15,623 nucleotides of DNA from UBA1172 sp049889655 (GCA_049889655.1 JBMHCY010000004.1:1-15623); one strand, 5' to 3'. Numbered from the stretch's first letter, positions 1 through 7,676 are shown. A program made the numbers and translations. The notes: generated by a model not told the origin, from the letters alone.

Positions 1-749
1 GTATGCGACATCGTCATGGCCCGGGCGGCGTCACTGGCTCCGGCCTTGACCGCCACCACCGGCTTGCCGCGTGACCGGGCAAAGGCCACCGCCTCGGCAA
101 AGGCCCCGGCATCGCGAATCCCTTCGATATGGAGCCCGATCGCTGTCACCCGGTCATCATTGGCAACAGCCCGGATCAGCCCGTCCATCCCGATCATCGC
201 CTGGTTGCCGAGGGTGAGCATATAGGCAATCGGCAGCCCGCCCTTCTGCATGGTCAGGTTGATCGACAGGTTGGACGACTGGGTGATGATCGCAACACCA
301 CTATCGACTCGGTCACCGCCATGGACATCCGGCCACAGCACGGCCCCGTCGAGATAGTTGATCATGCCATAGCAGTTTGGCCCCAGCACTGGCATTTCAC
401 CGGCAGCGGCGACCAGATTTTGTTGCAATTCCGCCCCGTCATCGACCTCGGCAAAGCCGGAAGCAAAGGCCACAACACCCCCTGCCCCCATGGCGGCAAG
501 GCGCTCAACAATCTCAATCGTCGCAAATCGGTTAACCCCGACAAAGACAGCATCCGGTGGTGCGGGCAGATCATCGATATCACGATAGGCCTTGAGTCCG
601 GCGACGGTTTCATGGCGCGGATGCACGGGCCAGATCTCCCCGTCAAACTGCATTTCGAGCGAGGTCAGGATCACCGCCTGAGCCCAGCCACCCCCAAGAA
701 CGGCAATGGTCCGGGGGCGCAGCAGCCGATCAAGACCGGCGGCGACCAT
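1..749 (-). CDS. NDP-forming acyl-CoA synthetase (CoA-binding/ligase domains), C-terminus cut by window edge
   Basis: About 249 residues are visible and the frame runs open off the left edge. The protein resembles the alpha part of ADP-forming acetyl/acyl-CoA synthetases. It starts MVAAGLDRLLRPRTIAVLGG, a Rossmann-like CoA-binding domain. The family motif LGPNCYGMIN follows near residue 120, then a succinyl-CoA-ligase-like flavodoxin domain with TQSSN and LTLGNQ. The last visible residues, GKPVVAVKAG and a terminal SH, fit the family stretch that precedes the phosphorylated His, which lies outside the window. Such enzymes make an acyl-CoA from an acid, ATP and CoA, or run in reverse. The start codon overlaps the stop of the acyl-CoA dehydrogenase (TGATG, one base), so translation is probably coupled. 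By context it would activate, or recover energy from, an acid in the carnitine/betaine pathway. The substrate is unknown. The full protein may be a ~700-residue alpha-beta fusion or the alpha subunit alone. Confidence 0.85.
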   Translation of the reverse strand, partial: MVAAGLDRLLRPRTIAVLGGGWAQAVILTSLEMQFDGEIWPVHPRHETVAGLKAYRDIDDLPAPPDAVFVGVNRFATIEIVERLAAMGAGGVVAFASGFAEVDDGAELQQNLVAAAGEMPVLGPNCYGMINYLDGAVLWPDVHGGDRVDSGVAIITQSSNLSINLTMQKGGLPIAYMLTLGNQAMIGMDGLIRAVANDDRVTAIGLHIEGIRDAGAFAEAVAFARSRGKPVVAVKAGASDAARAMTMSH

Positions 750-1909
750 CAGCCACCAAGCCGCCGCAGCAGATCACGGCTGATAATGTGGCGCTGAATT
801 TCGGACGTCCCGTCCCAGATCCGTTCAACCCTGGCATCACGCCAGAACCGCTCGAGCGGGAAATCGTTCATCAGCCCCATGCCGCCATAGATCTGGATTG
901 CTTCATCGGTGACCCGGGCCAGCATCTCGCTGGCATAGACCTTGGCCGAGGCGATCTCACGATTGGCTTCAAGGCCTTCATCGAGCCGCCATGCCGAAGC
1001 AAGGGTGAGCCAGTCTGCTGCATCGATCTCGGTGATCATGTCAGCCAGTTTGAAACTGACCCCTTGAAACTTGCCGATCTGCTGACCGAACTGCTTGCGG
1101 TCAACCGCGTATTGGATCGCCATATCAAAGACCCGCCGGGCGCGGCCCACACACATGGTGGCAACCGTGATCCGGGTGGCATAGAGCCAGGTGTTCATGA
1201 CCTCAAAACCACCGTCGACCTCACCCAACACCTGCGATGAAGGCAGGCGGCAATCCTCAAACTTGAGGATCATGTTGTGATAGCCGCGATGCGACAGAGA
1301 ATGATAGCCCGGCAGAACCTCAAAACCCGGGTGACCGCGATCAACGAGGAAACAGGTGATCCGCTTCTTCGGCCCCTTCGGTGTATCATCTTCACCAGTG
1401 GCGACAAAGACGATGAAGAAATCAGCGTGATCCGCCCCGGAAATGAAATGCTTGGTGCCGTTGATGATCCAGTCATCACCATCCTTGCGGGCCGTCGTCT
1501 TCATGCCCCTGACATCGGAACCGGCATCGGGTTCGGTCATCGCCAGCGCATCCATGCGATCACCGCGGATAGCGGGAAACAGATATTTTTCCCGCTGCTC
1601 GCCTTCGCAGGCCATGAGGATATTCTGGGGGCGGCCAAAGAAATGGGTCAGGGCCATTGAACCGCGGCCAAGCTCGCGTTCAAGCAGGGCAAATTCCAGG
1701 TGATTGAGGCCGCCGCCACCGACTTCCTCAGGGAAATTCGAAGCATAAAACCCCAGATCAAGGGTCTTCTGCTTGATCTCATCACCGATTTCCTTCGGCA
1801 CATAGCCGAGTTTCTCGATCTCATCCTCATGGGGGTAAATTTCTTTTTCGACAAATGACCGTACTGTCGAGACGATCATTTCCTGTTCTTCTGTCAGACC
1901 GAATTGCAT
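749..1909 (-). CDS. Acyl-CoA dehydrogenase family flavoprotein
   Basis: 386 residues, the usual length of a soluble FAD-dependent acyl-CoA dehydrogenase. Visible family marks are the N-terminal helical start (MQFGLTEEQEMIV), the FAD/substrate signature AMTEPDAGSD in the middle domain, DRKQFGQ, and the C-terminal IYGGMG and DGTSEIQR. These enzymes form an alpha-beta double bond in an acyl-CoA and pass electrons to ETF. The catalytic base, usually Glu in the EGTSE motif, is Asp366 here (WDGTSE). The alternative Glu used by isovaleryl- and long-chain enzymes is also absent, with Thr in TRITVA. A perfect AAGGAGG ribosome binding site lies 5 bases before the ATG and overlaps the upstream stop codon, which fixes the start. 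It lies 11 bases after the carnitine dehydrogenase fusion, so it is operonic. A plausible substrate is gamma-butyrobetainyl-CoA or another betaine-CoA, but this is inferred from context only; a general or branched acyl-CoA is possible. Confidence 0.93.
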   Translation of the reverse strand: MQFGLTEEQEMIVSTVRSFVEKEIYPHEDEIEKLGYVPKEIGDEIKQKTLDLGFYASNFPEEVGGGGLNHLEFALLERELGRGSMALTHFFGRPQNILMACEGEQREKYLFPAIRGDRMDALAMTEPDAGSDVRGMKTTARKDGDDWIINGTKHFISGADHADFFIVFVATGEDDTPKGPKKRITCFLVDRGHPGFEVLPGYHSLSHRGYHNMILKFEDCRLPSSQVLGEVDGGFEVMNTWLYATRITVATMCVGRARRVFDMAIQYAVDRKQFGQQIGKFQGVSFKLADMITEIDAADWLTLASAWRLDEGLEANREIASAKVYASEMLARVTDEAIQIYGGMGLMNDFPLERFWRDARVERIWDGTSEIQRHIISRDLLRRLGG

Positions 1910-1920
1910 TTCACCCTCCT

Positions 1921-3399
1921 TCAGGCCTTGCGCCTGATCCCGATCCGGGCCCCGGCCGCATCCGGCTTGGGCCAGTCTTTCTGGCGCGAGGCAATCTCAT
2001 CGACAAGTGCTTTCATCGCCTCCGGCATGGCACTGCTGCGCCCGGCCTCCATATCGACATGCATCATCATATGCTCGCCCGTCGCCAGCAGTGATCCGGT
2101 TTCAACCGATGTCATCTCATGGAAAAGATGCAGCCGTTTTTCATCATGATCGACCAGTTGCGTCCGCACCCGGATGGGCTTGCCCGCAGCGACTTCATCC
2201 AGATGCCGAATATGGGTTTCGATCGTGTACCAGGAATGCCCGGTATCGACATAGGCCGGGCCCCCACCGATCCATAGCAGCAATTTGTCCGTCGACTGGC
2301 TGAATACGTCGAGATAGCGGAATTCGGTCATATGGCCATTGTAATCAGTCCAGTCATGGTCGACATGGCCATCGAAAGTGATCAGCGTATCACCTTCCGG
2401 CAGACGGTCGGCAGCATCGGCTGTCTCCGCCGTGGCAGGGTTGGTCAACAGTGCCCCGGCCCCCCAGTCATTGCGATGAAGGGCTTTCAGGATATCAACG
2501 AGGTTATTGTCACGGATGCGTTCAAGCTCGGCAATCGACCGACCTTCCGCCTGGGCATCGCTCTGGTCAGCGATTTTCGAGATCAGGGCATCGTTCCATT
2601 CCGGCACATCCATCAGTTTCGTCCACGGCCAGTGCAGGGACGGGCCGAACTGTTCGAGAAAATGCCTCACCCCGGCTTCACCACCACCGAGGCGATAGGT
2701 CATGAACTGCCCCATCTGGGCATAGCGCAGCCCCAGCCCGTAGCGGACGATATCATCGATCTCCGCCGCCGTGGCAATATCATCCTTGACCAGCCAGAGC
2801 GATTCCCGCCACATCGATTCCAGCAGACGGTCACCAACAAAGGCATCGATTTCCTTTTTGATATGCACAGGCTTCATGCCGATGGCAGCGTAGAGTTCCA
2901 TCGCCCGGGCAATCGCATCATCGGAAGTCATCGTGCCACCGACAATCTCAACCACCGGCAGCAGATAGACCGGATTATAGGGATGCGCCACCATGATCCG
3001 GTCGGCGCGGGCGGAGCCGGCCTGAAATTCACTGGGCAGCAGGCCCGATGTCGAGGACCCGATAATCGCATCGGGGCTTGCCGCTTCACCGATTTCGGCC
3101 ATGACCTTTATCTTGATCTCGATCCGTTCAGGTGTCGATTCCTGGATGAGATCGGCCCCGGCCACCGCCTCGGCAATGCTGGCGGCAAAATGCAACTGCC
3201 CGCGTCTGCCGGTGGTCTGCCCCTGCCAGAGCCGGGCCATGGCACGTTCGGCATTCTGGATGATCGCATTGATCTTGCGTTCGGCTTCCGGATCAGGGTC
3301 AAAGACAGCGACATCGACCCCGGCAAGCAGCAGCCGTGCGATCCAGCCACCCCCGATAACACCGCCGCCAATCGCGGCAGCTTTCTGCAATCCCTGCAT
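1921..3399 (-). CDS. lcdH: L-carnitine 3-dehydrogenase fused to betainyl-CoA thioesterase
   Basis: 492 residues in two parts. Residues 1-325 are a 3-hydroxyacyl-CoA-dehydrogenase-type NAD enzyme: nucleotide loop GGGVIGGGW (11-19), Asp34 at the end of the second strand (FDPD, NAD preference), QESTPER, SSTSG, and HPYNPVYLLP with the likely catalytic His139. This pattern matches carnitine 3-dehydrogenases, which oxidise L-carnitine to 3-dehydrocarnitine. Residues 335-475 are a hot-dog thioesterase with DYNGHM (352-357) and ETHIRHL. Fusions of this kind are known in alphaproteobacteria, where the thioesterase is thought to release glycine betaine from betainyl-CoA. The gene follows the BKACE gene by 16 bases and has an AGAGG ribosome binding site before the ATG. 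With BKACE it closes the pathway: the dehydrogenase makes the BKACE substrate and the thioesterase takes the BKACE product. Carnitine is inferred from sequence pattern and context and has not been tested. Confidence 0.9.
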   Translation of the reverse strand: MQGLQKAAAIGGGVIGGGWIARLLLAGVDVAVFDPDPEAERKINAIIQNAERAMARLWQGQTTGRRGQLHFAASIAEAVAGADLIQESTPERIEIKIKVMAEIGEAASPDAIIGSSTSGLLPSEFQAGSARADRIMVAHPYNPVYLLPVVEIVGGTMTSDDAIARAMELYAAIGMKPVHIKKEIDAFVGDRLLESMWRESLWLVKDDIATAAEIDDIVRYGLGLRYAQMGQFMTYRLGGGEAGVRHFLEQFGPSLHWPWTKLMDVPEWNDALISKIADQSDAQAEGRSIAELERIRDNNLVDILKALHRNDWGAGALLTNPATAETADAADRLPEGDTLITFDGHVDHDWTDYNGHMTEFRYLDVFSQSTDKLLLWIGGGPAYVDTGHSWYTIETHIRHLDEVAAGKPIRVRTQLVDHDEKRLHLFHEMTSVETGSLLATGEHMMMHVDMEAGRSSAMPEAMKALVDEIASRQKDWPKPDAAGARIGIRRKA

Positions 3400-3415
3400 G
3401 ATACGCCTCTTCTGC

Positions 3416-4306
3416 CTAGCGTTTCTGAAGCTTGAGTTTGGCGCGCACCTCTTCCGGCGTCATGATATGGATATTCATGGCCGAAAGGATGGTGGCCGCC
3501 CGTTCAACAAGCTGGGCATTGGTTGCGAGATTGCCGCGGGACAGATAGATGTTGTCCTCAAGCCCGACACGGACATTACCACCGGCGATCGGCGCCAGCG
3601 CAGCATAGGGCAGCTGCCCCCGACCGATCGAAAAAGCACTGAAGATCCAGTCCTCGGGCATATTATTGACCATCGACATGAAGGTATTGATATCATCGGG
3701 TGCCCCATAGGGTATCCCCATGCACAGCTGGACCATGACCGGGTCATCGATCAGCCCTTCGCTGACAAGCTGCTTGGCGAGCACCAGATGGCCGGTATCG
3801 AAAACCTCGATTTCCGGGCGAACACCGGCAGCCTGCATCTGGCCAGCCATGGCCCGCAGCATCGACGGCGTGTTGGCCATGATGTAATCACCGTGAGAGA
3901 AATTCATCGTCCCGCAATCGAGGGTACAGATTTCCGGCAGCAACTCGCGCACGTGTTCGGTGCGGACAGAGGCCCCCACCATATCCGAACTTTCATGCAG
4001 CGGCAGCGGGGCCTCAGCATCACCGATGATGATATCGCCGCCCATCCCGGCAGTCAGGTTGATGACAACATCGGTGTCAGCCTCGCGGATACGCTCGACC
4101 ACCTCACGGTAGAGCGCAAGATCACGGGCCGGAGCACCGGTTTCCGGATCACGGACATGGCAATGGGCAATGGCTGCACCGGCCTTGGCAGCCTCAATCG
4201 CATCATGGGCGATCTGTTCCGGCGTCACAGGAACCTTGTCGGATTTGTCCACCGTATCGCCTGACCCTGTCACAGCGCAGGTGATAAAAACTTCCGTGCT
4301 GACCAT
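3416..4306 (-). CDS. BKACE/DUF849 beta-keto acid cleavage enzyme, probable 3-dehydrocarnitine cleavage
   Basis: 296 residues, the full length for this TIM-barrel, divalent-metal family. It starts VFITCAVTG. AHCHVRD (47-53) carries the two metal-binding His (48 and 50), NLTAG is at 83-87, and GNVRVGLEDN (244-253) carries the conserved Glu250. BKACE enzymes condense a beta-keto acid with acetyl-CoA and split it into acetoacetate and a new CoA ester. With 3-dehydrocarnitine the products are acetoacetate and betainyl-CoA. The neighbouring carnitine dehydrogenase-thioesterase fusion makes this the most likely substrate here; other beta-keto acids, such as 3-keto-5-aminohexanoate, are used by other family members. 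It is the first gene of the operon. A strong GGAGG lies 8 bases before the ATG, so its promoter should be in the 95 bases between it and pgi. Confidence 0.92.
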   Translation of the reverse strand: MVSTEVFITCAVTGSGDTVDKSDKVPVTPEQIAHDAIEAAKAGAAIAHCHVRDPETGAPARDLALYREVVERIREADTDVVINLTAGMGGDIIIGDAEAPLPLHESSDMVGASVRTEHVRELLPEICTLDCGTMNFSHGDYIMANTPSMLRAMAGQMQAAGVRPEIEVFDTGHLVLAKQLVSEGLIDDPVMVQLCMGIPYGAPDDINTFMSMVNNMPEDWIFSAFSIGRGQLPYAALAPIAGGNVRVGLEDNIYLSRGNLATNAQLVERAATILSAMNIHIMTPEEVRAKLKLQKR

Positions 4307-4401
4307 CTGATCATCCTCCCCGAAAAATCCAATTCCAAGGCTTCAATCATTGCCTGAACGGAAGCATTTTTGAAACCGTTTTTTTTTCAGGATAGATGGC
4401 T
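4307..4401 (-). promoter_or_regulatory. Leader of the carnitine operon, between pgi and BKACE
   Basis: These 95 bases must hold the leader, and probably the promoter, of the four-gene operon, unless it is read through from pgi on the same strand. The ribosome binding site GGAGG (4315-4319) is clear. I see no convincing -35/-10 pair. There is an interrupted inverted repeat at 4353-4391 (arms CCTGAACGG on the plus strand and its complement expanded by a T9 run). No hairpin followed by a T run closes pgi on the minus strand. Confidence 0.4.
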
Positions 4402-5916
4402 TTATGAAGGGCGGTAACGGCCGAGCATGGCGGCGGTTGTCGACGGCATCTGCACGCTGCTGCTGGCATCATCAATCCAGTCAAGATAGCCCTTGGTTAG
4501 GTGCTTGCCCAGCTCGACCCCGGGCTGATCAAAACTGTTGATCCCGTAAAGCCAGCCGCTGACGGCGGTGACGTGCTCGTAATAGGCCAGCAGTCGGCCG
4601 AGGGCGAAGGGCGATGTCTCCTCCCAGGTTATCACTGTCACCGGCCTGCCGCCTGGAAACCCTTCATCAGGGCGGCCGATCGAAAAGCCATCGGCCTGTG
4701 CCATCATCTGGGCAATCAGGGCCTTGTGCTGGTCACGGATAGCCTCATCAAGGCCGGAAACAACCGCCAGAGGCTGGCGGGCGGCGAGCAGATCAATACC
4801 GATGGTCATCGGCCCCTGATGCAGCATCTGGAAAAAACTGTGTTCGGCCGAACTGCCCTTCTCACCAAAAATGATGGGGGCCGTCCCTGTCTTGACGGGG
4901 CTGCCATCCATGGCCAGCGTCTTGCCGTTGGATTCCATCTCCAGCTGCTGCATCCAGGCCGGCAAGCGCCGCAGGCGGTTCTCGTAAGGGATCACAGCCA
5001 GCCCGGGATGACGCCGCAGGCCAGAGTTCCAGAAGCGCAGCAGACCGCCGATCAGCGGGATATTCGCGGCGGGCTCAGCCTCGGCGAAATGCCTGTCCAT
5101 CGTCTCAGCCCCGGCGAGCATATCGACGAAAACCTCACGGCCGAAAGCCACCATGATCCCCAGCCCGACCGCCGACCACAGCGAAAACCGGCCGCCGATC
5201 GCTTCATCCATGGTCAGGATGGTTTCGCGGGCAAAGCCTTGTCGCAAGGCAGCATCGATGCCGTTGGTGACAGCACAGACCCGGCCTTCAATCCCGACAC
5301 CGGCCTGGTCAAGCCAGGCCCGGGCCATCGCCCAGTTGGCCAAGGTTTCGCGTGTGGTGAAGGTCTTGGAAATGACGATGAAGGCTGTCGTCACCGGGTT
5401 GAGCCCGGCCAGCAGATCCCCCAGTTCGGAAGGATCGATCGTACTGGCAAAGTGTAGCTCAGGCCCCTGATGGAACGGAGACAGCGCCTCAATAACCATC
5501 TCGGGGCCAAGGGCAGAGCCACCGATCCCGATGCTGACCACATCCTCCACCCCGGCAGCGAGCAGGTGTTCGGCCATTGCTGCCATGGTTTCAACGTTTT
5601 CCATCGCCATGGTGGCCTGCGAATCCCGCAACCGGGCATGAAGCACGGCCCGGTCTTCCGACCGGTTGATCAGCTCGCCATCAAGCATGGCATCCCGCTT
5701 CCCGGCGAGATCAGACGCAATAGCGTGATCGATAAGCGCATCAAACTGGCTTTCAGTCAGCGTCTGCCGGGAAAAATCGACATGAAGATCATCAAGCCCG
5801 AAACAGAGTTTTTCGGTGCGTGCCTCATCGGCAAGCCAGGCTGCCATGTCATGGCCATCCGGTGCAGGCGCCTCGGAAAGCGCCTTGATCGCAGTAAAGG
5901 AAGGAGTGTCTGCCAT
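4402..5916 (-). CDS. pgi: Glucose-6-phosphate isomerase
   Basis: 504 residues from the chosen ATG. Interconverts glucose 6-phosphate and fructose 6-phosphate in the cytoplasm, serving glycolysis/Entner-Doudoroff and gluconeogenesis. Both family signatures are visible: AIGGRFSLWSAVGL in the middle, and NSFDQPGVELGK near the C-terminus with the catalytic Lys region. SIGIGGSALGPEM, the sugar-phosphate loop, and TFTTRET are also present. An in-frame GTG at 5964 would add 16 residues (RSRLKPDRR...), but the ATG at 5916 (MADTPSF) better matches the N-terminus and length of bacterial Pgi. Neither start has a good ribosome binding site, so the start is moderately certain. It is divergent from the flavodoxin-like gene and 97 bases upstream of BKACE. 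A housekeeping gene, probably not part of the carnitine unit. Confidence 0.96.
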   Translation of the reverse strand: MADTPSFTAIKALSEAPAPDGHDMAAWLADEARTEKLCFGLDDLHVDFSRQTLTESQFDALIDHAIASDLAGKRDAMLDGELINRSEDRAVLHARLRDSQATMAMENVETMAAMAEHLLAAGVEDVVSIGIGGSALGPEMVIEALSPFHQGPELHFASTIDPSELGDLLAGLNPVTTAFIVISKTFTTRETLANWAMARAWLDQAGVGIEGRVCAVTNGIDAALRQGFARETILTMDEAIGGRFSLWSAVGLGIMVAFGREVFVDMLAGAETMDRHFAEAEPAANIPLIGGLLRFWNSGLRRHPGLAVIPYENRLRRLPAWMQQLEMESNGKTLAMDGSPVKTGTAPIIFGEKGSSAEHSFFQMLHQGPMTIGIDLLAARQPLAVVSGLDEAIRDQHKALIAQMMAQADGFSIGRPDEGFPGGRPVTVITWEETSPFALGRLLAYYEHVTAVSGWLYGINSFDQPGVELGKHLTKGYLDWIDDASSSVQMPSTTAAMLGRYRPS

Positions 5917-6038
5917 AGCGATGACTATGCCGCATCGGCGATCGGGTTTCAATCGGGATCGCACCCCTGGCCTGCCAAAAAACCGGCGGGTGGGGCGTAA
6001 ATCGTTGCTGAAACAGCCTCTATCGCCCAGAATACGGC
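5917..6038. promoter_or_regulatory. Divergent intergenic region, pgi / flavodoxin-like gene
   Basis: 122 bases between two divergent starts, so both promoters should lie here. The only visible structure is a short direct repeat, ATCGGG at 5941-5946 and 5952-5957 within AATCGGG context, and a G/C-rich stretch near 5980-5998. I cannot place a -35/-10 pair with confidence on either strand. Confidence 0.3.
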
Positions 6039-6500
6039 ATGGATACGAAAACCCTGCTCTTCATTGCCCATGCCCCGTCACCGAATACCGTATCGCTGCG
6101 TGATGCTGTCCGGCATGCGGTTGAAACTGAAACAGGGCTGCGGCTGATCATCCGTTCCCCGTTCGAGGCTGATGCCGAAGATGCACTCGCCGCTGATGCC
6201 GTGCTGATCGGCACAACCGAAAATATCGGCTATATGGCAGGGGCCACCAAGGATTTCTTCGACCGGTCCTACAACACCCTGCTTGAGGTGAGCGCAGGCA
6301 AACCGGCGGCAATCTATATCCGTGCCGGGCTTGACGGTACCGGCAGCCGGCGCGCCCTCGAAGGCATCATGACCGGCCTGCGCTGGCGGCTGGTGGCACC
6401 GATCCTGATCCTCCACGGCAACTGGCAGAACCAGTATCCCGATGAAGCTGCAGCGCTCGGTCTTGGCCTTGCCGCAGGCCTTGAGATAGGGGCGTTCTGA
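6039..6500 (+). CDS. Flavodoxin-like / NAD(P)H-dependent FMN reductase family protein
   Basis: 153 residues. It starts with a beta strand and phosphate-loop-like segment (TLLFIAHAPSPNT) where flavodoxin-fold proteins bind the FMN phosphate. A second FMN-loop region follows, GTTENIGYMAG with KDFFDR near residues 58-75, typical of small flavodoxin-family proteins. Flavin binding and electron transfer are expected, but the partner and substrate are not visible. The ATG is preceded by no clear ribosome binding site; no better in-frame start exists close by. The EamA transporter follows after 40 bases on the same strand, so the two may share a transcript. The assignment to the fold is fairly secure; the function is not. 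Confidence 0.85.
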   Translation: MDTKTLLFIAHAPSPNTVSLRDAVRHAVETETGLRLIIRSPFEADAEDALAADAVLIGTTENIGYMAGATKDFFDRSYNTLLEVSAGKPAAIYIRAGLDGTGSRRALEGIMTGLRWRLVAPILILHGNWQNQYPDEAAALGLGLAAGLEIGAF

Positions 6501-6540
6501 ATTCGCTTGCCGTTATGGCCTGAGGCCCTATTGTAAAGCC

Positions 6541-7467
6541 ATGGTTTCTTCCCTGCTTTCCCGTGCCTATGCCAATGCACCCCTGATGCTGATCCTTGCC
6601 ACTCTCGGATGGGGCGGCAACACGATCGCCAGCAGGCTTGCTGTCGGCGAAGTCACTCCGATGATGCTGATTTTCCTGCGCTGGGGGCTGGTCGTGGCCC
6701 TGATCCTCGCCACCCACAGCCGCGAGATGATCAAGGCCTGGCCGATCATGAAAACCAAGCTGCGCTGGACATTACTAATGGGCGGCTTCGGGATGAGCCT
6801 TTTCAATGCCCTGTTTTATATCGCCGCCCACAGCACCACCGCTGTCAATCTCGGGATCATCCAGTCAACCATGCCGGGGATGATCCTGCTCGGGTCGTTT
6901 TTCCTGTTCGGCTCACGGATCAATTTCGTTCAGATCGCCGGACTGATGCTGACGCTGGTCGGAGTCATGACAATCGTCACCCAGGGATCGGTTGAAAAAC
7001 TGATCCTGCTGACCTTCAATAACGGTGATCTGCTGATGCTGCTGGCCTGCCTCTTCTATTCTGGCTATGCCATCGGGCTGAAAAACAGGCCAGCGGTTTC
7101 CGGTATGGTGATGATGGGCTATTTCTCAATTGCAGCGTTTATCATCACCATCCCGCTGGTGATGATTGAAGATGCGGTATGGGGGTCCGTCATGCCCGGC
7201 TGGGAAGGATGGCTGATCATTCTCTATATCGCGATCATGCCATCATTTCTCTCGCAGGTGTTTTTCATGCGCGGGGTTGATCTGATCGGCCCGGGGTCAG
7301 CCGGGCTCTACACCAACCTTGTGCCGGTGTTCTCTGCGGTGATGGCGATTGCGATGTTGGGAGAGGCCTTCAGGTCGTACCATTTCGTGGCCATGATCCT
7401 GGTCTTTGCCGGGATAAGCCTCTTTGAGATACAAAACAGAAAGAAGGCCAAGACCTCGAAGAATTAG
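6541..7467 (+). CDS. EamA/DMT-superfamily transporter
   Basis: 308 residues and strongly hydrophobic, with about ten predicted membrane helices (for example 14-32, 41-58, 77-95, 104-123, 129-147, 163-180, 187-208, 222-242, 254-274, 282-297). It has two EamA-type halves, seen in LGWGGNTIASRLA near the start and GLYTNLVPVFSAVMAIAMLGE near the end, and a Lys/Asn-rich cytoplasmic tail. DMT permeases of this kind move small metabolites, often exporting amino acids, across the inner membrane. The substrate cannot be read from the sequence. Its stop codon overlaps that of the convergent cold-shock gene by three bases. It could be cotranscribed with the flavodoxin-like gene; the 40-base gap holds a small palindrome (GGCCTGAGGCC, 6517-6527) but no T run. 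Confidence 0.93.
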   Translation: MVSSLLSRAYANAPLMLILATLGWGGNTIASRLAVGEVTPMMLIFLRWGLVVALILATHSREMIKAWPIMKTKLRWTLLMGGFGMSLFNALFYIAAHSTTAVNLGIIQSTMPGMILLGSFFLFGSRINFVQIAGLMLTLVGVMTIVTQGSVEKLILLTFNNGDLLMLLACLFYSGYAIGLKNRPAVSGMVMMGYFSIAAFIITIPLVMIEDAVWGSVMPGWEGWLIILYIAIMPSFLSQVFFMRGVDLIGPGSAGLYTNLVPVFSAVMAIAMLGEAFRSYHFVAMILVFAGISLFEIQNRKKAKTSKN

Positions 7468-7475
7468 TCTTCGAG
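7455..7475. terminator. Perfect inverted repeat over two convergent stop codons
   Basis: Arms CTCGAAGA (7455-7462) and TCTTCGAG (7468-7475) are perfectly complementary around a 5-base loop ATTAG. The loop holds the stop of the transporter (TAG, plus strand) and most of the stop of the cold-shock gene (TAA, minus strand). It could be a bidirectional transcription or mRNA 3'-end signal. Neither strand has a T run directly after the stem, so it is not a canonical intrinsic terminator. Confidence 0.4.
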
Positions 7476-7676
7476 CACCCTGATATTCATGGCACACTCT
7501 TTGCCTGTTTTCGCAGGCATCATTTCATATTCAACGTGCTGGCCTTCAATCAATTCCTTGAGACCGGCATCATGAACAGCCGTGATATGCACAAACGCAT
7601 CAGCACCGCCTTCATCTGGTTCGATGAAACCAAAGCCTCTTGTGGAGTTGAACCACTTAACTTTGCCTTTAGACAT
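7464..7676 (-). CDS. Cold-shock domain protein (CspA family)
   Basis: 70 residues, the standard length of a single cold-shock OB-fold domain. It starts MSKGKVKWFN. The two RNA-binding motifs are RGFGFI (RNP1, residues 13-18) and AFVHI (RNP2, about 27-31). These proteins bind single-stranded RNA/DNA and melt mRNA structure. The open frame continues 15 codons upstream, but the ATG at 7676 is preceded by AGAGGG at a good distance and matches the family N-terminus, so it is chosen. The upstream 130 bases to the dehydrogenase stop should contain the promoter and a leader of unknown length. The gene is monocistronic and convergent with the transporter. Confidence 0.97.
   Translation of the reverse strand: MSKGKVKWFNSTRGFGFIEPDEGGADAFVHITAVHDAGLKELIEGQHVEYEMMPAKTGKECAMNIRVLED

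Noticed and set aside
2332..3435. Plus-strand open frame of 367 codons opposite the carnitine dehydrogenase fusion
   Set aside because: It is antisense to a well-supported enzyme, has no family resemblance, and has the biased composition of an opposite-strand shadow.
5917..5964. Longer pgi start at GTG 5964
   Set aside because: The extra 16 residues are Arg-rich and unlike Pgi N-termini, and no ribosome binding site precedes the GTG. The ATG at 5916 gives the usual length.
6517..6527. GGCCTGAGGCC palindrome between the flavodoxin-like and transporter genes as a terminator
   Set aside because: A 5-bp stem with a 1-base loop cannot form a proper hairpin, and there is no T run.
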